A stretch of DNA of 64,000 bases from Dokdonella sp. (GCF_017744955.1 NZ_JAGIAG010000006.1:62001-126000), one strand, 5' to 3'; counted from the stretch's first letter, positions 20,480 through 30,516 are shown. Numbers and translations are program-made. Notes: generated by a model not told the origin, from the letters alone.

Positions 20480-22852
20480 TTGAGCGATCTCGTCCTTTGG
20501 CTCGATTCCCTGCGCATGTCCGACCTCGGCAAGGTCGGCGGCAAGAACGCTTCGCTCGGCGAAATGATCGGCAACCTCGCCCAGCTCGGCGTGTCGGTGC
20601 CGGGCGGCTTCGCCACCACCGCCCAGGCGTTCCAGGACTATCTGGAAAAGAGCGGCCTGGCCAAGCGCATCCAGGAGCGCCTGTCGACGCTCGACGTCGA
20701 GAACGTCGACGCGCTGACCGCCGCCGGCACCGAGATCCGCGGCTGGATCGTCGACACCGCGCTGCCGGCCGAACTCGACGCCGCGATCCGCGCCGCCTAC
20801 GCCAAGCTGTGCAAGGACGCCGGCGCCGACGACCTCGCCGTCGCCGTGCGCTCCTCGGCGACCGCCGAGGACCTGCCCGACGCCTCGTTCGCCGGCCAGC
20901 AGGAGACCTTCCTCAACGTCACCGGCATCGACGACGTCCTGCACAAGGTCAAGGAAGTCTTCGCCTCGCTCTACAACGACCGCGCGATCGCCTATCGCGT
21001 GCACCACGGCTTCAAGCACGAGGACGTGTTCCTCTCCGCCGGCGTGCAGCTGATGGTGCGCTCGGACGTCGGCGCCTCGGGCGTGCTGTTCACGCTCGAC
21101 ACCGAATCGGGCTTCCGCGACGCGGTGTTCGTGACCGGCAGCTACGGCCTCGGCGAGATGGTCGTGCAGGGCGCGGTCAATCCGGACGAGTTCTACGTCT
21201 ACAAGCCGACGCTGCAGGCCGGCAAGCCCGCGATCCTGCGCCGGCAGATCGGCGCCAAGCAGCAGCGCATGGTCTATTCGCAGGCGCCGGGCGAGCGCGT
21301 GAGGATCGAGGACACGCCCGCCGCGGACCGCGCGAAGTTCTGCATCTCCGACGCCGACGTGCACGAGCTGTCCAAGCAGGCGCTGGTCATCGAGAAGCAC
21401 TACGGCCGTCCGATGGACGTCGAGTGGGCGAAGGACGGCATCACCGGCAAGCTCTACATCGTGCAGGCGCGCCCGGAAACAGTGAAGTCGCGCGCGCGCG
21501 CGACGCAGATCGAGCGCTTCCAGCTGAAGTCGCGCGGTCCGGTGCTCGCCGAAGGCCGCTCGATCGGCCAGAAGATCGGCGCCGGCAAGGCGCGCGTGAT
21601 CCGCTCGATCAAAGACATGAACCGCGTCGAGCCCGGCGACGTGCTGGTCGCCGACATGACCGACCCGGACTGGGAACCGGTGATGAAGCGCGCGGCGGCG
21701 ATCGTGACCAACCGCGGCGGCCGCACCTGCCACGCGGCGATCATCGCGCGCGAGCTGGGCGTGCCGGCGATCGTCGGCACCGGCAACGCGCTCGACGCGA
21801 TCCCGGACGGCACCGAGGTGACGATCTCCTGCGCCGAGGGCGACACCGGCTTCGTCTACGACGGCAAGCTCGACTATGAGCGCGTCACCGCCGACCTCGA
21901 AGCGATGCCGCCGGCGCCGCTGAAGATCATGATGAACGTCGCCAACCCGGAGCGCGCGTTCGACTTCGCGATGCTGCCCAATGCGGGCGTGGGTCTCGCG
22001 CGCCTGGAAATGATCATCGCCAGCCACATCGCGGTGCATCCGAAGGCGCTGCTGGAATACGACAAGCAGGACGCCGAGACCAAGCGCCAGATCGACGAGC
22101 GCATCGCCGGCTACGGCAGCCCGGTCGACTTCTACGTCGACCGCCTCGCCGAGGGCATCGCCACGATTACCGCCGCGTTCGCGCCCAATCCGGTGATCGT
22201 GCGCCTGTCGGACTTCAAGTCCAACGAATACGCCAACCTGATCGGCGGCAAGCGCTACGAGCCGCACGAGGAGAACCCGATGATCGGCTTCCGCGGCGCC
22301 AGCCGCTACGTCGATCCGAGCTTCGAGGCCGCCTTCGCGCTGGAATGTCGCGCGATGAAGAAGGTGCGCGAGACGATGGGGCTGAGCAACGCGTGGGTGA
22401 TGATCCCGTTCGTGCGCACGCTCGAGGAAGGCCGCAAGGTGGTCGAGGTGCTGAAGAAGCACGGCCTCGAGCAGGGCAAGGACGGACTGAAGATCATCAT
22501 GATGTGCGAGGTGCCGTCGAATGCGCTGCTCGCCGACGAATTCCTCGACATCTTCGACGGCTACTCGATCGGCTCGAACGATCTCACCCAGCTCACGCTC
22601 GGCCTCGACCGCGATTCCTCGATCGTCGCCAACCTGTTCGACGAGCGCAATCCGGCGGTGAAGAAGATGCTCGCGATGGCGATCTCGACCGCGAAGAAGA
22701 AAGGCAAGTATGTCGGCATCTGCGGACAAGGGCCGAGCGACCATCCGGACCTGGCCGAGTGGTTGATGGAACAGGGCATCGAGTCGGTATCGCTCAATCC
22801 CGACACCGTGGTCGATACCTGGCTGGCGCTGGCGAAGAAGAAGGCCGGCTGA
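20480..22852 (+). CDS. ppsA: Phosphoenolpyruvate synthase
   Basis: 790 aa from TTG 20480, with GGAG nearby upstream; the product begins with the normal [20 protein letters not shown]. The N-terminal ATP-grasp domain shows [10 protein letters not shown] and [20 protein letters not shown]. The swivelling domain carries the phosphorylated histidine in [14 protein letters not shown] (His418). The C-terminal PEP-binding barrel shows [14 protein letters not shown] and [11 protein letters not shown]. It converts pyruvate, ATP and water to PEP, AMP and phosphate for gluconeogenesis. It is controlled by PpsR, encoded 7.5 kb away. It converges on the FHA gene, with a hairpin between. Confidence 0.97.
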   Translation: MSDLVLWLDSLRMSDLGKVGGKNASLGEMIGNLAQLGVSVPGGFATTAQAFQDYLEKSGLAKRIQERLSTLDVENVDALTAAGTEIRGWIVDTALPAELDAAIRAAYAKLCKDAGADDLAVAVRSSATAEDLPDASFAGQQETFLNVTGIDDVLHKVKEVFASLYNDRAIAYRVHHGFKHEDVFLSAGVQLMVRSDVGASGVLFTLDTESGFRDAVFVTGSYGLGEMVVQGAVNPDEFYVYKPTLQAGKPAILRRQIGAKQQRMVYSQAPGERVRIEDTPAADRAKFCISDADVHELSKQALVIEKHYGRPMDVEWAKDGITGKLYIVQARPETVKSRARATQIERFQLKSRGPVLAEGRSIGQKIGAGKARVIRSIKDMNRVEPGDVLVADMTDPDWEPVMKRAAAIVTNRGGRTCHAAIIARELGVPAIVGTGNALDAIPDGTEVTISCAEGDTGFVYDGKLDYERVTADLEAMPPAPLKIMMNVANPERAFDFAMLPNAGVGLARLEMIIASHIAVHPKALLEYDKQDAETKRQIDERIAGYGSPVDFYVDRLAEGIATITAAFAPNPVIVRLSDFKSNEYANLIGGKRYEPHEENPMIGFRGASRYVDPSFEAAFALECRAMKKVRETMGLSNAWVMIPFVRTLEEGRKVVEVLKKHGLEQGKDGLKIIMMCEVPSNALLADEFLDIFDGYSIGSNDLTQLTLGLDRDSSIVANLFDERNPAVKKMLAMAISTAKKKGKYVGICGQGPSDHPDLAEWLMEQGIESVSLNPDTVVDTWLALAKKKAG

Positions 22853-22878
22853 GGCCGGCAGCCCTCTCCGCTGTCGAT

Positions 22879-22906
22879 CGTCGTGCCCGTGAAGGCGGGC
22901 ACGACG
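22879..22906. terminator. Perfect 11-bp hairpin between ppsA and FHA gene
   Basis: CGTCGTGCCCG (22879-22889) and CGGGCACGACG (22896-22906) enclose TGAAGG. It lies between converging genes. The sequence resembles the dispersed 'cgtcnt.cccgcgaaggcggg' type intergenic repeat of Xanthomonadales, so it may be both repeat and terminator. No T-run follows. Confidence 0.55.
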
Positions 22907-22961
22907 TCACGGCGAATGCATCGGATGGAAACCGCGCTCGGGTCGTATCGCCCGAGCCGCT

Positions 22962-23777
22962 TCAGGCCCCAGCGCCGCGCCAGATCATCAGCGCGATGCC
23001 GGCCGCGATCGCCGCGGCCGCGCCGATCAGCCACCAGATGCCGCCTTGCGCGGCGTCCTCGGAACCCGCCTGGGTCTCGCGCCGCTCGGGCGTGCCGGTT
23101 GCCTGCGTCGCGTCGGGATCGGTCGCCTCGCTTCCGCGCAGCGGCAGGCCCGGGGCCTCGATCACGAAGTGGCTGCGCTCGAAGGCGATCTGGTCGCCCG
23201 GATGCAGCACCGCGTCGCGCACGCGCACGCCGTTCACCGAGGCGTCTCTGCCGGAGGTGGAGCGCAGGTAGATCGCGCTGTCGACGTGCTCGATCGCCGC
23301 GTGACGTGGCGCGACGCGCGCTTCGTCGAGCACCAACCCGCAGTCGGCTGCGTTGCCGATGGTGAGGCGATGATGGACCGCGACGGTCTTGCCGAAGTGG
23401 CTGCCGGAGACGCCGCGCAGGATCACGCGCGGCGGGTGCTGCGTCGCCGTGCCGGAATCGACGGCGGGCGGAACGGCGGTGTCGATCAGATCGTCGCGAT
23501 CGGCCTTCAGCGCGATCATGACCTGGCCGAGGCAGAGCACGTCGCCGCTGCGCAGCAGCGCCTTCTCGCGCACCGGCCTCGCGTTGACGTGCGTGCGCGC
23601 CTGCGGATCGAGCACTTCGAGCACGGCGCCGCGCGCGTCGACGGTCAGGCGCGCGTGATGCGCGGCCACGTCGCGCGCGGTCAGTACGAACGTGTTCCCC
23701 TCGGCCTGTCCGAGACTGACGGCCCCTTCCTCCACGACGAAATCGGCGTACTCGCCACTGCTGAAACTGAGTCGCAT
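22962..23777 (-). CDS. Tandem FHA-domain protein with C-terminal membrane anchor
   Basis: 271 aa. Two forkhead-associated domains are visible. The first (about 15-85) has SLGQAEGNTFVLTARDVAAH and HARLTV; the second (about 120-205) has LTIGNAADCGLVLDEARVAP, RHAAIEH, GRDASVNGVRV and HPGDQIAF. FHA domains bind phosphothreonine. A polar linker with many Glu, Thr and Ala leads to one membrane helix at the C-terminus (WWLIGAAAAIAAGIALMIW), so both FHA domains face the cytoplasm and the protein is tail-anchored. The natural partner would be a Ser/Thr kinase; two such kinases lie 30 kb away, but linkage is speculative. Confidence 0.87.
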   Translation of the reverse strand: MRLSFSSGEYADFVVEEGAVSLGQAEGNTFVLTARDVAAHHARLTVDARGAVLEVLDPQARTHVNARPVREKALLRSGDVLCLGQVMIALKADRDDLIDTAVPPAVDSGTATQHPPRVILRGVSGSHFGKTVAVHHRLTIGNAADCGLVLDEARVAPRHAAIEHVDSAIYLRSTSGRDASVNGVRVRDAVLHPGDQIAFERSHFVIEAPGLPLRGSEATDPDATQATGTPERRETQAGSEDAAQGGIWWLIGAAAAIAAGIALMIWRGAGA

Positions 23778-23906
23778 CGCCTTGATTTGCCTGAGGGATT
23801 GCGCAGCTTAGCACAGCGCCGGACGATCGCCTCCACGCGCACTCTTCGCGCATCGCCCCGGCTCGGGCATGATGGCGGCCGGCAACCGAATCTCCCCGAG
23901 GAAACC

Positions 23907-24182
23907 ATGGCCGTCATCGACATCCAACGCGCGCATTCGAGCAGCCTGAAGAGCACCAAGGCCGCGGTCGAGAAAGTCGCCAAGGCGATCGCGAAGGAAT
24001 ACGGCGTCGATCACCACTGGGACGGCAACGACCTGCATTTCGATCGCGCCGGCGTCAAGGGACGCATCAGCGTGGCCAAGAACGAGGTGCGCGTGCGCGC
24101 CGAACTCGGCTTTCTGATGAGCGCGCTGAAACCGGTCATCGAGCGCGAGATCGAGCGCCAGCTCGACGAATACATCGCCTGA
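23907..24182 (+). CDS. Polyhydroxyalkanoic acid system family protein
   Basis: 91 aa from ATG 23907, preceded by CGAGGAAACC. MAVIDIQRAHSSSLKSTKAA, then IAKEYGVDHHWDGNDLHFDR and GVKGRISVAKNEVRVRAELG, match the small PHA-associated family usually found beside phasin genes. It is cytoplasmic and probably acts at the surface of storage granules. The patatin-like lipase follows 20 bases later and the phasin after that, supporting a PHA granule operon. No PHA synthase is in the window. Confidence 0.82.
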   Translation: MAVIDIQRAHSSSLKSTKAAVEKVAKAIAKEYGVDHHWDGNDLHFDRAGVKGRISVAKNEVRVRAELGFLMSALKPVIEREIERQLDEYIA

Positions 24183-24202
24183 GTCCGCCGGCGCCGACGC
24201 GC

Positions 24203-25486
24203 ATGCTCGTCCTGCACACCGCCAGCCGCGCGCGCAAGCGCCGGCGTCCGGCGCGCATCGGGCTCGCCGTCGCTGGCGGTGGACCGATCGGCGGCATGTA
24301 CGAGCTCGGCGCGCTGCGCGCGCTCGAACAGGCGGTCGAAGGGCTGGACCTGCGCGCGCTCGACGTCTACGTCGGCATCAGCGCCGGCGCCCTCCTCGCC
24401 GCCGGACTCGCCAACCGCATCGGCACCGCCGAGCTCTGCCGCATCTTCATCAGCGGCGATTCCGACCAGGCGCGCTTCCGCCCCGACGATTTCCTGCGTC
24501 CGGCCTACGCCGAATACCTGCGTCGCGCCGCCGCGCTGCCGCGCGCGCTGTTCGGCTGGTTCGGCGACGTCGCGCGTCATCCGTTCACGCTCGACACGTC
24601 CGACGCGTGGCTGCGCTTCGGCAGCCTGCTGCCGACCGGCCTGTTCGACAACGGCGCGATCCGCCGTTTCCTCGCCGAGCTGTTCCGCTCGCACGGGCGC
24701 AGCGACGACTTCCGCACGCTCGGCCGCCGGCTCTACGTGATCGCCACCGATCTCGACAGCGGCGAGGCGGTGCGCTTCGGCGCGCCCGGTCGCGACGAGG
24801 TGCCTATCTCGCTCGCGATCGAAGCCAGCGCGGCGCTTCCGGGCCTGTATCCGCCGGTGCGCATCGACGGGCGCCACTACGTCGACGGCGCCCTGCGCCA
24901 TACGCTGCACGCCTCGGTCGCGCTGGAAGCCGGCGCCGACCTCGTGCTCGGCGTGAACCCGCTGGTACCGATCGACACCGCACGCGCGCAGGCCAGCGGC
25001 AAGCGCGCACCGTCGAGCCTGCTCGACGGCGGCTTGCCGGCGGTGCTGTCGCAGACCTTCCGCGCCTTGCTGCAGTCGCGCGCGCGAGCCGGCGCTTCGC
25101 GCTATCCGCAACGCTACGCGCACGCCGACGTCGCGCTGTTCGAACCCAGCCCCGACGACGTCGAGATGTTCTTCACCAATGTCTTCAGCTTCGCCCGTCG
25201 CCGGCGCGTCGCCGAGCACGCCTACCGCAGCACGCTGGACGATCTGCGCGCGCGGCGCGAGGAGATCGGTGCCCTGCTCGCTCGCCACGGCCTGCGCCTG
25301 CGCGAGGAAATCCTCGACGCGCCGCCGCGCAGCCTGCTCGACGAAGTGCGCCAGCCGACAGGCCGCACGCGCACGACGCGCCGCCTGGACGGCGTGCTCG
25401 ACGAGCTGCGCGACCGGCTGTCCTCGCGCAGCGCACGCGCACGCCCTGCGCCGCGTCCTCGCCGACGTGCGGCGGCGAAAACCTAA
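24203..25486 (+). CDS. Patatin-like phospholipase/lipid hydrolase
   Basis: 427 aa. Patatin hallmarks: oxyanion loop GGGPIGGMYELGALRAL (about 28-45), nucleophile serine in GISAGALLAAGL (about residue 58), and the catalytic aspartate in DGALRHTLHASVALEAG (about 232). The Ser-Asp dyad is intact. The N-terminus and C-terminus are rich in Arg and Ala, and the end (RARPAPRPRRRAAAKT) is strongly basic, which would favour binding to phospholipid or granule surfaces. The family hydrolyses acyl esters of lipids; a role at PHA or neutral-lipid granules is inferred from its place between a PHA-system protein and a phasin. Confidence 0.88.
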   Translation: MLVLHTASRARKRRRPARIGLAVAGGGPIGGMYELGALRALEQAVEGLDLRALDVYVGISAGALLAAGLANRIGTAELCRIFISGDSDQARFRPDDFLRPAYAEYLRRAAALPRALFGWFGDVARHPFTLDTSDAWLRFGSLLPTGLFDNGAIRRFLAELFRSHGRSDDFRTLGRRLYVIATDLDSGEAVRFGAPGRDEVPISLAIEASAALPGLYPPVRIDGRHYVDGALRHTLHASVALEAGADLVLGVNPLVPIDTARAQASGKRAPSSLLDGGLPAVLSQTFRALLQSRARAGASRYPQRYAHADVALFEPSPDDVEMFFTNVFSFARRRRVAEHAYRSTLDDLRARREEIGALLARHGLRLREEILDAPPRSLLDEVRQPTGRTRTTRRLDGVLDELRDRLSSRSARARPAPRPRRRAAAKT

Positions 25487-25590
25487 AGCCGCTCGGCGAT
25501 CGGGGCCGGTCCTAGTGTGTCTGCTCTAGCGCGGCGCTCCACAGTCGCGGGCACCCGCGGCAGCCGCCGCGATCCACCACGGACACGATC

Positions 25591-26061
25591 ATGGCCAAGC
25601 CCAAACTGAAGTCCCGCCCGACCGCCAGCACGAACGCCAGCGGCGACGCCCGCCGCGTCGGCAAGACCGTCATGGATTCCGCGCAGCAGATCTGGCTGGC
25701 CGGCCTCGGCGCGTTCGCCAAGGCGCAGTCGGAAGGCACCAAGCTGTTCGAATCGCTGGTCAAGGAAGGCGCCGCGCTCGACGCCAAGACGCGCAAGTTC
25801 ACCGAAGCCAAGGTCGGCGAAGCGCGCGGCAACCTCGAGCAGACCATCGGCCAGGTGCGCGAGCGCAGCCAGGAAACCTGGGACAAGCTGGAGAAGGTGT
25901 TCGAGGACCGCGTCTCGCGCGCGCTCGGCCGCATCGGCATCCCCAGCCACGAAGAGCTGTCCACGCTGACAAAGCGCGTCGAGGAACTCGCGCGCGAAGT
26001 GCGCAAGCTCGGCGACAAGCCGGCCGCGGCGAAGAAGGCCGCGACCAAGCGCGCCAAGTAA
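25591..26061 (+). CDS. Phasin-like polyhydroxyalkanoate granule-associated protein
   Basis: 156 aa. MAKPKLKSRPTAS is followed by a long amphipathic helical region with the phasin signature SAQQIWLAGLGAFAKAQSEG and KLFESLVKEGAALDAKTRK, then a coiled coil (LSTLTKRVEELAREVRKLG). The C-terminus is Lys/Ala-rich (AAAKKAATKRAK), as in PhaF, whose tail binds DNA. It coats PHA granules and may attach them to the nucleoid. It ends in a hairpin shared with the converging beta-helix gene. The 104-base leader before it shows no further gene. Confidence 0.88.
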   Translation: MAKPKLKSRPTASTNASGDARRVGKTVMDSAQQIWLAGLGAFAKAQSEGTKLFESLVKEGAALDAKTRKFTEAKVGEARGNLEQTIGQVRERSQETWDKLEKVFEDRVSRALGRIGIPSHEELSTLTKRVEELAREVRKLGDKPAAAKKAATKRAK

Positions 26062-26077
26062 GTCCCGCGACGACCGG

Positions 26078-26098
26078 GGCTCCCGGACGACGGGAGCC
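26078..26098. terminator. Hairpin between phasin and beta-helix genes
   Basis: GGCTCCCG and CGGGAGCC form an 8-bp perfect stem around GACGA, filling most of the 37-base gap between two converging stop codons. Confidence 0.55.
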
Positions 26099-27658
26099 TC
26101 AGTCCGGATCGAAGCCGTCGGCGAAGATCTTCTCGTCCGCCGGCTGACGCTCGAGCGCACCGATGTCGGTCGCCGCGCCGAAGCTGCGCTCGTAGCCCGC
26201 ACCGCGCTGATCGCTGGCGAGCGCGTCCGGATTGGCGCCCGCGTCGACCGCGCAGGAGCCCTCGCCGAGCCGGTGCGTCATCGTCTTGCCGCCGTTCGCG
26301 GCCAGGGGCATCAGCCGCGGGTCGCAGTTCAGCGTATCGGGTGGGAACACCGCGCTGATCGACGCCGCGCCGATCAGATTGTGTCCGCCCGCGATCGGGA
26401 TCGAGGTGATTTCCCCCGTTGCATCGACCAGGCCGATATCGGGATCGACGCTCGCGCTGTTGCCGAACAGCAGGCTGCTGTCGAACTCGATGATCGCCGC
26501 CGCATCGACGGCCCAGATCGCGACACCGCCGCCGGTCGCCCATTGCGAGCGATTGCCGAAGATCGTGCTGTTGCGCACGCTCGAACTCAGCGCGACGACG
26601 AAGCCGCCGCCCCAGGCGTTCTCGCCGGTGGTCCAGTTGCCCGAAATCGTGCTGTTGGAGATGTCGGCGGCGGCGCTGAAGAAACCACCGCCGTACGAGG
26701 AATAGCTCAGCGTCGAATTGCCGGCGAACGTGCTGCCGCTGGCGTGCAGGGTGTAGGCGTAACCGCCGCCGCCCCAGGCGCTGCCGCCTTCGGTCGAATT
26801 GCCCGAAACGGTCGAGTCGACCAGCGTCAGCGTGGCGATCGGAACGTTGAAGCCGCCGCCGAAGCTGCCGTCACCGCTGGTCCAGTTGTCGACGATCGCG
26901 CTTTCCGTCGCGACGACGTCGACCGCGCGCGTGGCGACGCCACCGCCTCCCGAGGCCACGTCGAGCGTCACGTTGCCGGAAATCACGCTGCGCGTCAGCA
27001 GCACCGGCTGGTAGTACGAATAGATGCCGCCACCAGGCGAGGACTGGCCGGTCGTCGCGTTGCCGGACACGACGCTGTCGACCAGCTCCAAGCCGGCGCG
27101 AGCCAGGATGCCGGCGCCGCGCCCCTGCCACTTGTTGGTGACGTTGGAGGAGACCTCGCTGCGCTCCAGGGTCAGGTCCCCGCGCGCGAGGACGCCGGCG
27201 CCGCCGCCGTACAGGTCCGCCTCGTCGAGGCGACCGCCGGTGATCTTCATCGAACGCAGCGTGAGCGGCGCCGTCTCGAGCGCGTCGACGATGCGGAACG
27301 TCGCGTCGGCGGCGTCGCGACGCAGCGTGACCGGACTTGCCTGCCCGTCCAGCACCAGCTCGCTCGAGATCAGCAGGCTGCCGCCGGCCTGCTTGGTCAA
27401 GGTGATCGACGCGATGCCGGTGGCGAACTGGATCGTGTCGGCGCCGCTGCCCGCCGCGCACCCGGCGACGACGGCGTCGGTGTTCGCGGCGGCGACCGCG
27501 TCGCGCACCGTGCACCGGCCCGCGACCGAGCCGTCCGCGTCGCTGTCGACGATGATCGTCGCGGCGCGCGAGGCCGGCACACCGAGCAGCATCAGCAGCG
27601 CTGCGCTCAGCGGGCGCACGCGCGCGGAAAGGAACGAAGAACGGGAATTCTTGCGCAT
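26099..27658 (-). CDS. Secreted right-handed beta-helix protein (CSLREA-like / choice-of-anchor Q) with DGF tail
   Basis: 519 aa from ATG 27658 with GGAG upstream. Signal peptide to about residue 33 (PLSAALLMLLGVPASRA). The N-terminus (TIIVDSDADGSVAGRCTVRD and AVAAANTD) resembles the CSLREA motif of predicted outer-surface proteins. The middle is a Gly/Ser/Thr-rich parallel beta-helix with recurring STVSGNSTEGG- and STISGNWTTGE-like rungs. The segment LAANGGKTMTHRLGEGSCAV and DQRGAGYERSFGAATDIGAL is the choice-of-anchor Q signature. The protein ends DEKIFADGFDPD. It follows the 27691-30516 gene after 32 bases and is surely co-transcribed with it. Such helices often bind or cut polysaccharides; no catalytic residues are recognised. 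Confidence 0.88.
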   Translation of the reverse strand: MRKNSRSSFLSARVRPLSAALLMLLGVPASRAATIIVDSDADGSVAGRCTVRDAVAAANTDAVVAGCAAGSGADTIQFATGIASITLTKQAGGSLLISSELVLDGQASPVTLRRDAADATFRIVDALETAPLTLRSMKITGGRLDEADLYGGGAGVLARGDLTLERSEVSSNVTNKWQGRGAGILARAGLELVDSVVSGNATTGQSSPGGGIYSYYQPVLLTRSVISGNVTLDVASGGGGVATRAVDVVATESAIVDNWTSGDGSFGGGFNVPIATLTLVDSTVSGNSTEGGSAWGGGGYAYTLHASGSTFAGNSTLSYSSYGGGFFSAAADISNSTISGNWTTGENAWGGGFVVALSSSVRNSTIFGNRSQWATGGGVAIWAVDAAAIIEFDSSLLFGNSASVDPDIGLVDATGEITSIPIAGGHNLIGAASISAVFPPDTLNCDPRLMPLAANGGKTMTHRLGEGSCAVDAGANPDALASDQRGAGYERSFGAATDIGALERQPADEKIFADGFDPD

Positions 27659-27690
27659 GGAGTTTCTCCGCTTGCTGCCGTCGCGCGGCG

Positions 27691-30516
27691 CTATGGAAGG
27701 GATTCGAAGCCGTCGGCGAAGAGCGAATCCGCGCCGAGCGAGAGGCGCACCGGCAAGGTCAGCCGCCGCCGCATGGGATCGTTGCTGTACAGGCACAGGT
27801 TCGCTTCGTAGGTGCCGTCTGCGAGCCCTGCGCCGTCGAAGTCGATGCCGAGCGTCTGGTTCGGCCCGCCGGCGGCGATCGAACCGTCCGGCGGCGACAG
27901 CGACAGCCACGGCACGTCCCGGGGCGCGGTACAGGCGCTCGTGCGCCGCGCGACCGCCAGCGACTGCCAGAGGGCTCTGGCGAAATCGATGCCGAAGATC
28001 TCCGCCTGCAGTTCCGTCACTGCGCTGGAGGGGTCGACCGTCCACAGCGCCCCGCTGCCGGGATCGGACAGCCGCAGCGAAGACAGCAGATAGAACTTGC
28101 CGAGCGCCGGGTCGTAGTCGAACGCCAACGCGCCGACTGCACTCGGATCGAGCGGACCGATCACGATCGCTTCGCCGGTGTGCTTGTCGATCATCAACAG
28201 CGAGCCGAGCGCGTCGTCGACGGCGTACAACTGGCCCTGCGAGTCGAAGGCGAGGTCCGCCAGTTGCGGCGCGTTCGCGATCGCGCCGACCGGATGCACC
28301 GACGCGGTCGCCAGATCCAGCGTCCACAGCGCACTGCCGGAGCCTTCCGAGGTGGCCAGGTACATCGTGCCGGTGGTCGGGTCCTGACGCATGCCGGCGA
28401 TCCAGTCGAGCAGCAGAGGCACGGTGCCGATCACCTCGTAGCGAGGCCCTGGAACGGGCTGCTCGCCGGTGCTCCAGCGCATCAGTTCGTGCGTGTAGTG
28501 GTCGATCGCGTAGATGCTGCCGAAATCGTCGTCGGCGAATGCGATCGCGTAGATCAGACGGCCGTCTAGCGTGGCGGAGCTGATCGCCCCGGTCGGATAG
28601 AGGTAGTCCGGATGCGCCGGATTGAAGCGGACCAGGGAGCCGTAGCCGATGCCGCTGAAATCGTTGTTCAGGTCGAAGGTGAACAAGGGGCGCTCGAGTT
28701 CTTGCGCCGTCGACAGCAGGTTGTCGCGCTGCGCGCGCATCGACGCGCTCGCCGGAAACAGGGCGTGGCCGGCCGGCGCGGTGCCGCTCGACCAGTCGAG
28801 GCGGCCCGCGCCGGCATTGCCGATGCCGAGCTGGACGCGCCCGCTGCCGTGCGACGGCAGATTCGCCGCCACCGATCCGGTACTGCTGTGCAGCTCGGAC
28901 GCGAGGCCGACGACGTCGAGCGTGCGCGAATCGACGTGGACCGACGGCGTGGCCGGCGTCCAGACGATGCGGCGCACCGTGGCCAGGCTCGGCGCCTGAT
29001 AGGAATAGCGGATGCCGTGCAGATCCTTCTGCACGCCGATGCTGGCGGTGCCGCCGTCGTCCTCCTGCGGCAACGCGCCGAAGCGCGTGTTGCGGTACTG
29101 GTATTCGAGCTGATCGGTTCCTTCGTGCAGGATCAGTTCGGCGTCCAGTCCGCGGCTGGGATCGATCTGCCCGGGCGCGATCGTCGCCGGAACCTTCTGG
29201 TACCACTGGATCACCAGCTTGCGATTCGGCGCCGTGCCGATCAGCTTGCGATGGATCGAGCCGTAGTGCGGCCAGAGCTTGGTCGCGTAGACCGCCGCGA
29301 ACGGGCTGTTCTCGACGTAGAACGAATCGCCGCTCGGAATGGCGCCGACCACCGCCCTGTCCGGGCACTGCCCGTTCATCGAGGTCGCGAACACGCCGTC
29401 GTTGGTGACGCAGTAGAAGTTCGTCGTCTTCCGGTAGAAGCGGAAATCGAACGGCATCTGCGCGACCTCGCCCGGCGTGACCAGCTCGCCGTCGCTGACG
29501 TCGATGTAGTCGGCGGGCTGGCTGTCGTCGACGACGTAATCCTGCGGCCGGGTCTGCGAGGTCGCCGTCGCCGAGATCGTTTCGCTGCGACCGACCGTGA
29601 TCACGCGGTTGTAGCGATAGCTCGCTCCGGGCACCAGCTCGCGCGGGTCCGCGTCGAGGATCGCGCCGACGCGGTCGTCGCGCAGCCAGTGATGGCGCAG
29701 GGTTTCGGTCGAGGTATTGGTGACCTCGTAGCAGAGATTGATGCGATCACCGAGCGTGGCCTCGATGCGGCCGGCACCGTTGCAGGCGTCGGGCGCGGCG
29801 GGATCGTACGGCGTGGCCGTCACGGCGAGGCTCAGCCCTGCGGTGCCGTTCGGATCGGCGCCGATGACGACGCGGTCCAAGCCGAGTCTGCCCGAGGCGA
29901 GATGCGACGGCGTCTGCCGCACGTAGTAGCGGAACGCGATGCGGCCGACGCCGCTGGTCGGCACGTTCGGGCCCGGTCCGACTTCGTATTTCGTCCACTC
30001 GCCCGGAAAAGCGTCCGCGGCTTCGTCCGCATTGATGTCGAGCAAGAGCCGGTCGAACGCGCCGACGTCGCCGGGGGCGGTGCCGACGTCGGTACAGGCG
30101 CTGCCGCCGCACAGGCGGACCTGCAGGCGATCGATGGCCGGGCCCAGTTCGGGATCGATCAGGCTGCGCGCGAAGAACGAGAGCGAGAACGATTCGCCGA
30201 ACGCGATCGGCGGACTCAGCAGCCATGCGCTGACGACGCCGTCCTCCGGCACCTCCAGCGGGTTGAACGGAACGATGAAGGACTGCGGCGGCGCGTCGTA
30301 GGCCGTGTAGGCGTACGGCGATTGCCGATGCCAGCTGTGGCCCAGCATGCCGTAGCGCGGCGGAAACTCGCTGTTGTCCTGGCGAATCCAGCCGTTCGCG
30401 TAGATGCCGACGGCACCGGTCTGCTCGAACCCTTCGGTCACGGCCAGCGGTACGGCGACGGCGTTTGCGGCGAACGCGAACGCGGCGCCGGCGAGCAGGC
30501 CCAGTTGTCTCGTCAT
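27691..30516 (-). CDS. Large secreted multidomain protein with DGF tail
   Basis: 941 aa. Signal peptide MTRQLGLLAGAAFAFAANAV, and AGAGGAT-like start signal AGAGGA upstream. The N-terminal 200 residues (TEGFEQTGAVGIYANGW, SAWLLSPPIAFGESFSLSFF, DRLLLDINADEA) look like a choice-of-anchor J/cleaved-adhesin jelly-roll. A middle domain (FYRKTTNFYCVTNDGVFATS) is beta-rich. A later section is propeller-like with LYAVDDALGSLLMIDKHTGE and ALAFDYDPALGKFYLLS. The end is LGADSLFADGFESLP. Probably a surface adhesin or binding protein; the exact function is not recognised. It stands between the CadC-like regulator and the beta-helix gene on one strand. Confidence 0.85.
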   Translation of the reverse strand: MTRQLGLLAGAAFAFAANAVAVPLAVTEGFEQTGAVGIYANGWIRQDNSEFPPRYGMLGHSWHRQSPYAYTAYDAPPQSFIVPFNPLEVPEDGVVSAWLLSPPIAFGESFSLSFFARSLIDPELGPAIDRLQVRLCGGSACTDVGTAPGDVGAFDRLLLDINADEAADAFPGEWTKYEVGPGPNVPTSGVGRIAFRYYVRQTPSHLASGRLGLDRVVIGADPNGTAGLSLAVTATPYDPAAPDACNGAGRIEATLGDRINLCYEVTNTSTETLRHHWLRDDRVGAILDADPRELVPGASYRYNRVITVGRSETISATATSQTRPQDYVVDDSQPADYIDVSDGELVTPGEVAQMPFDFRFYRKTTNFYCVTNDGVFATSMNGQCPDRAVVGAIPSGDSFYVENSPFAAVYATKLWPHYGSIHRKLIGTAPNRKLVIQWYQKVPATIAPGQIDPSRGLDAELILHEGTDQLEYQYRNTRFGALPQEDDGGTASIGVQKDLHGIRYSYQAPSLATVRRIVWTPATPSVHVDSRTLDVVGLASELHSSTGSVAANLPSHGSGRVQLGIGNAGAGRLDWSSGTAPAGHALFPASASMRAQRDNLLSTAQELERPLFTFDLNNDFSGIGYGSLVRFNPAHPDYLYPTGAISSATLDGRLIYAIAFADDDFGSIYAIDHYTHELMRWSTGEQPVPGPRYEVIGTVPLLLDWIAGMRQDPTTGTMYLATSEGSGSALWTLDLATASVHPVGAIANAPQLADLAFDSQGQLYAVDDALGSLLMIDKHTGEAIVIGPLDPSAVGALAFDYDPALGKFYLLSSLRLSDPGSGALWTVDPSSAVTELQAEIFGIDFARALWQSLAVARRTSACTAPRDVPWLSLSPPDGSIAAGGPNQTLGIDFDGAGLADGTYEANLCLYSNDPMRRRLTLPVRLSLGADSLFADGFESLP

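Noticed and set aside
23907..26061. Complete PHA biosynthesis operon
   Set aside because: Only granule-associated genes are present; no phaC, phaA or phaB in the window.
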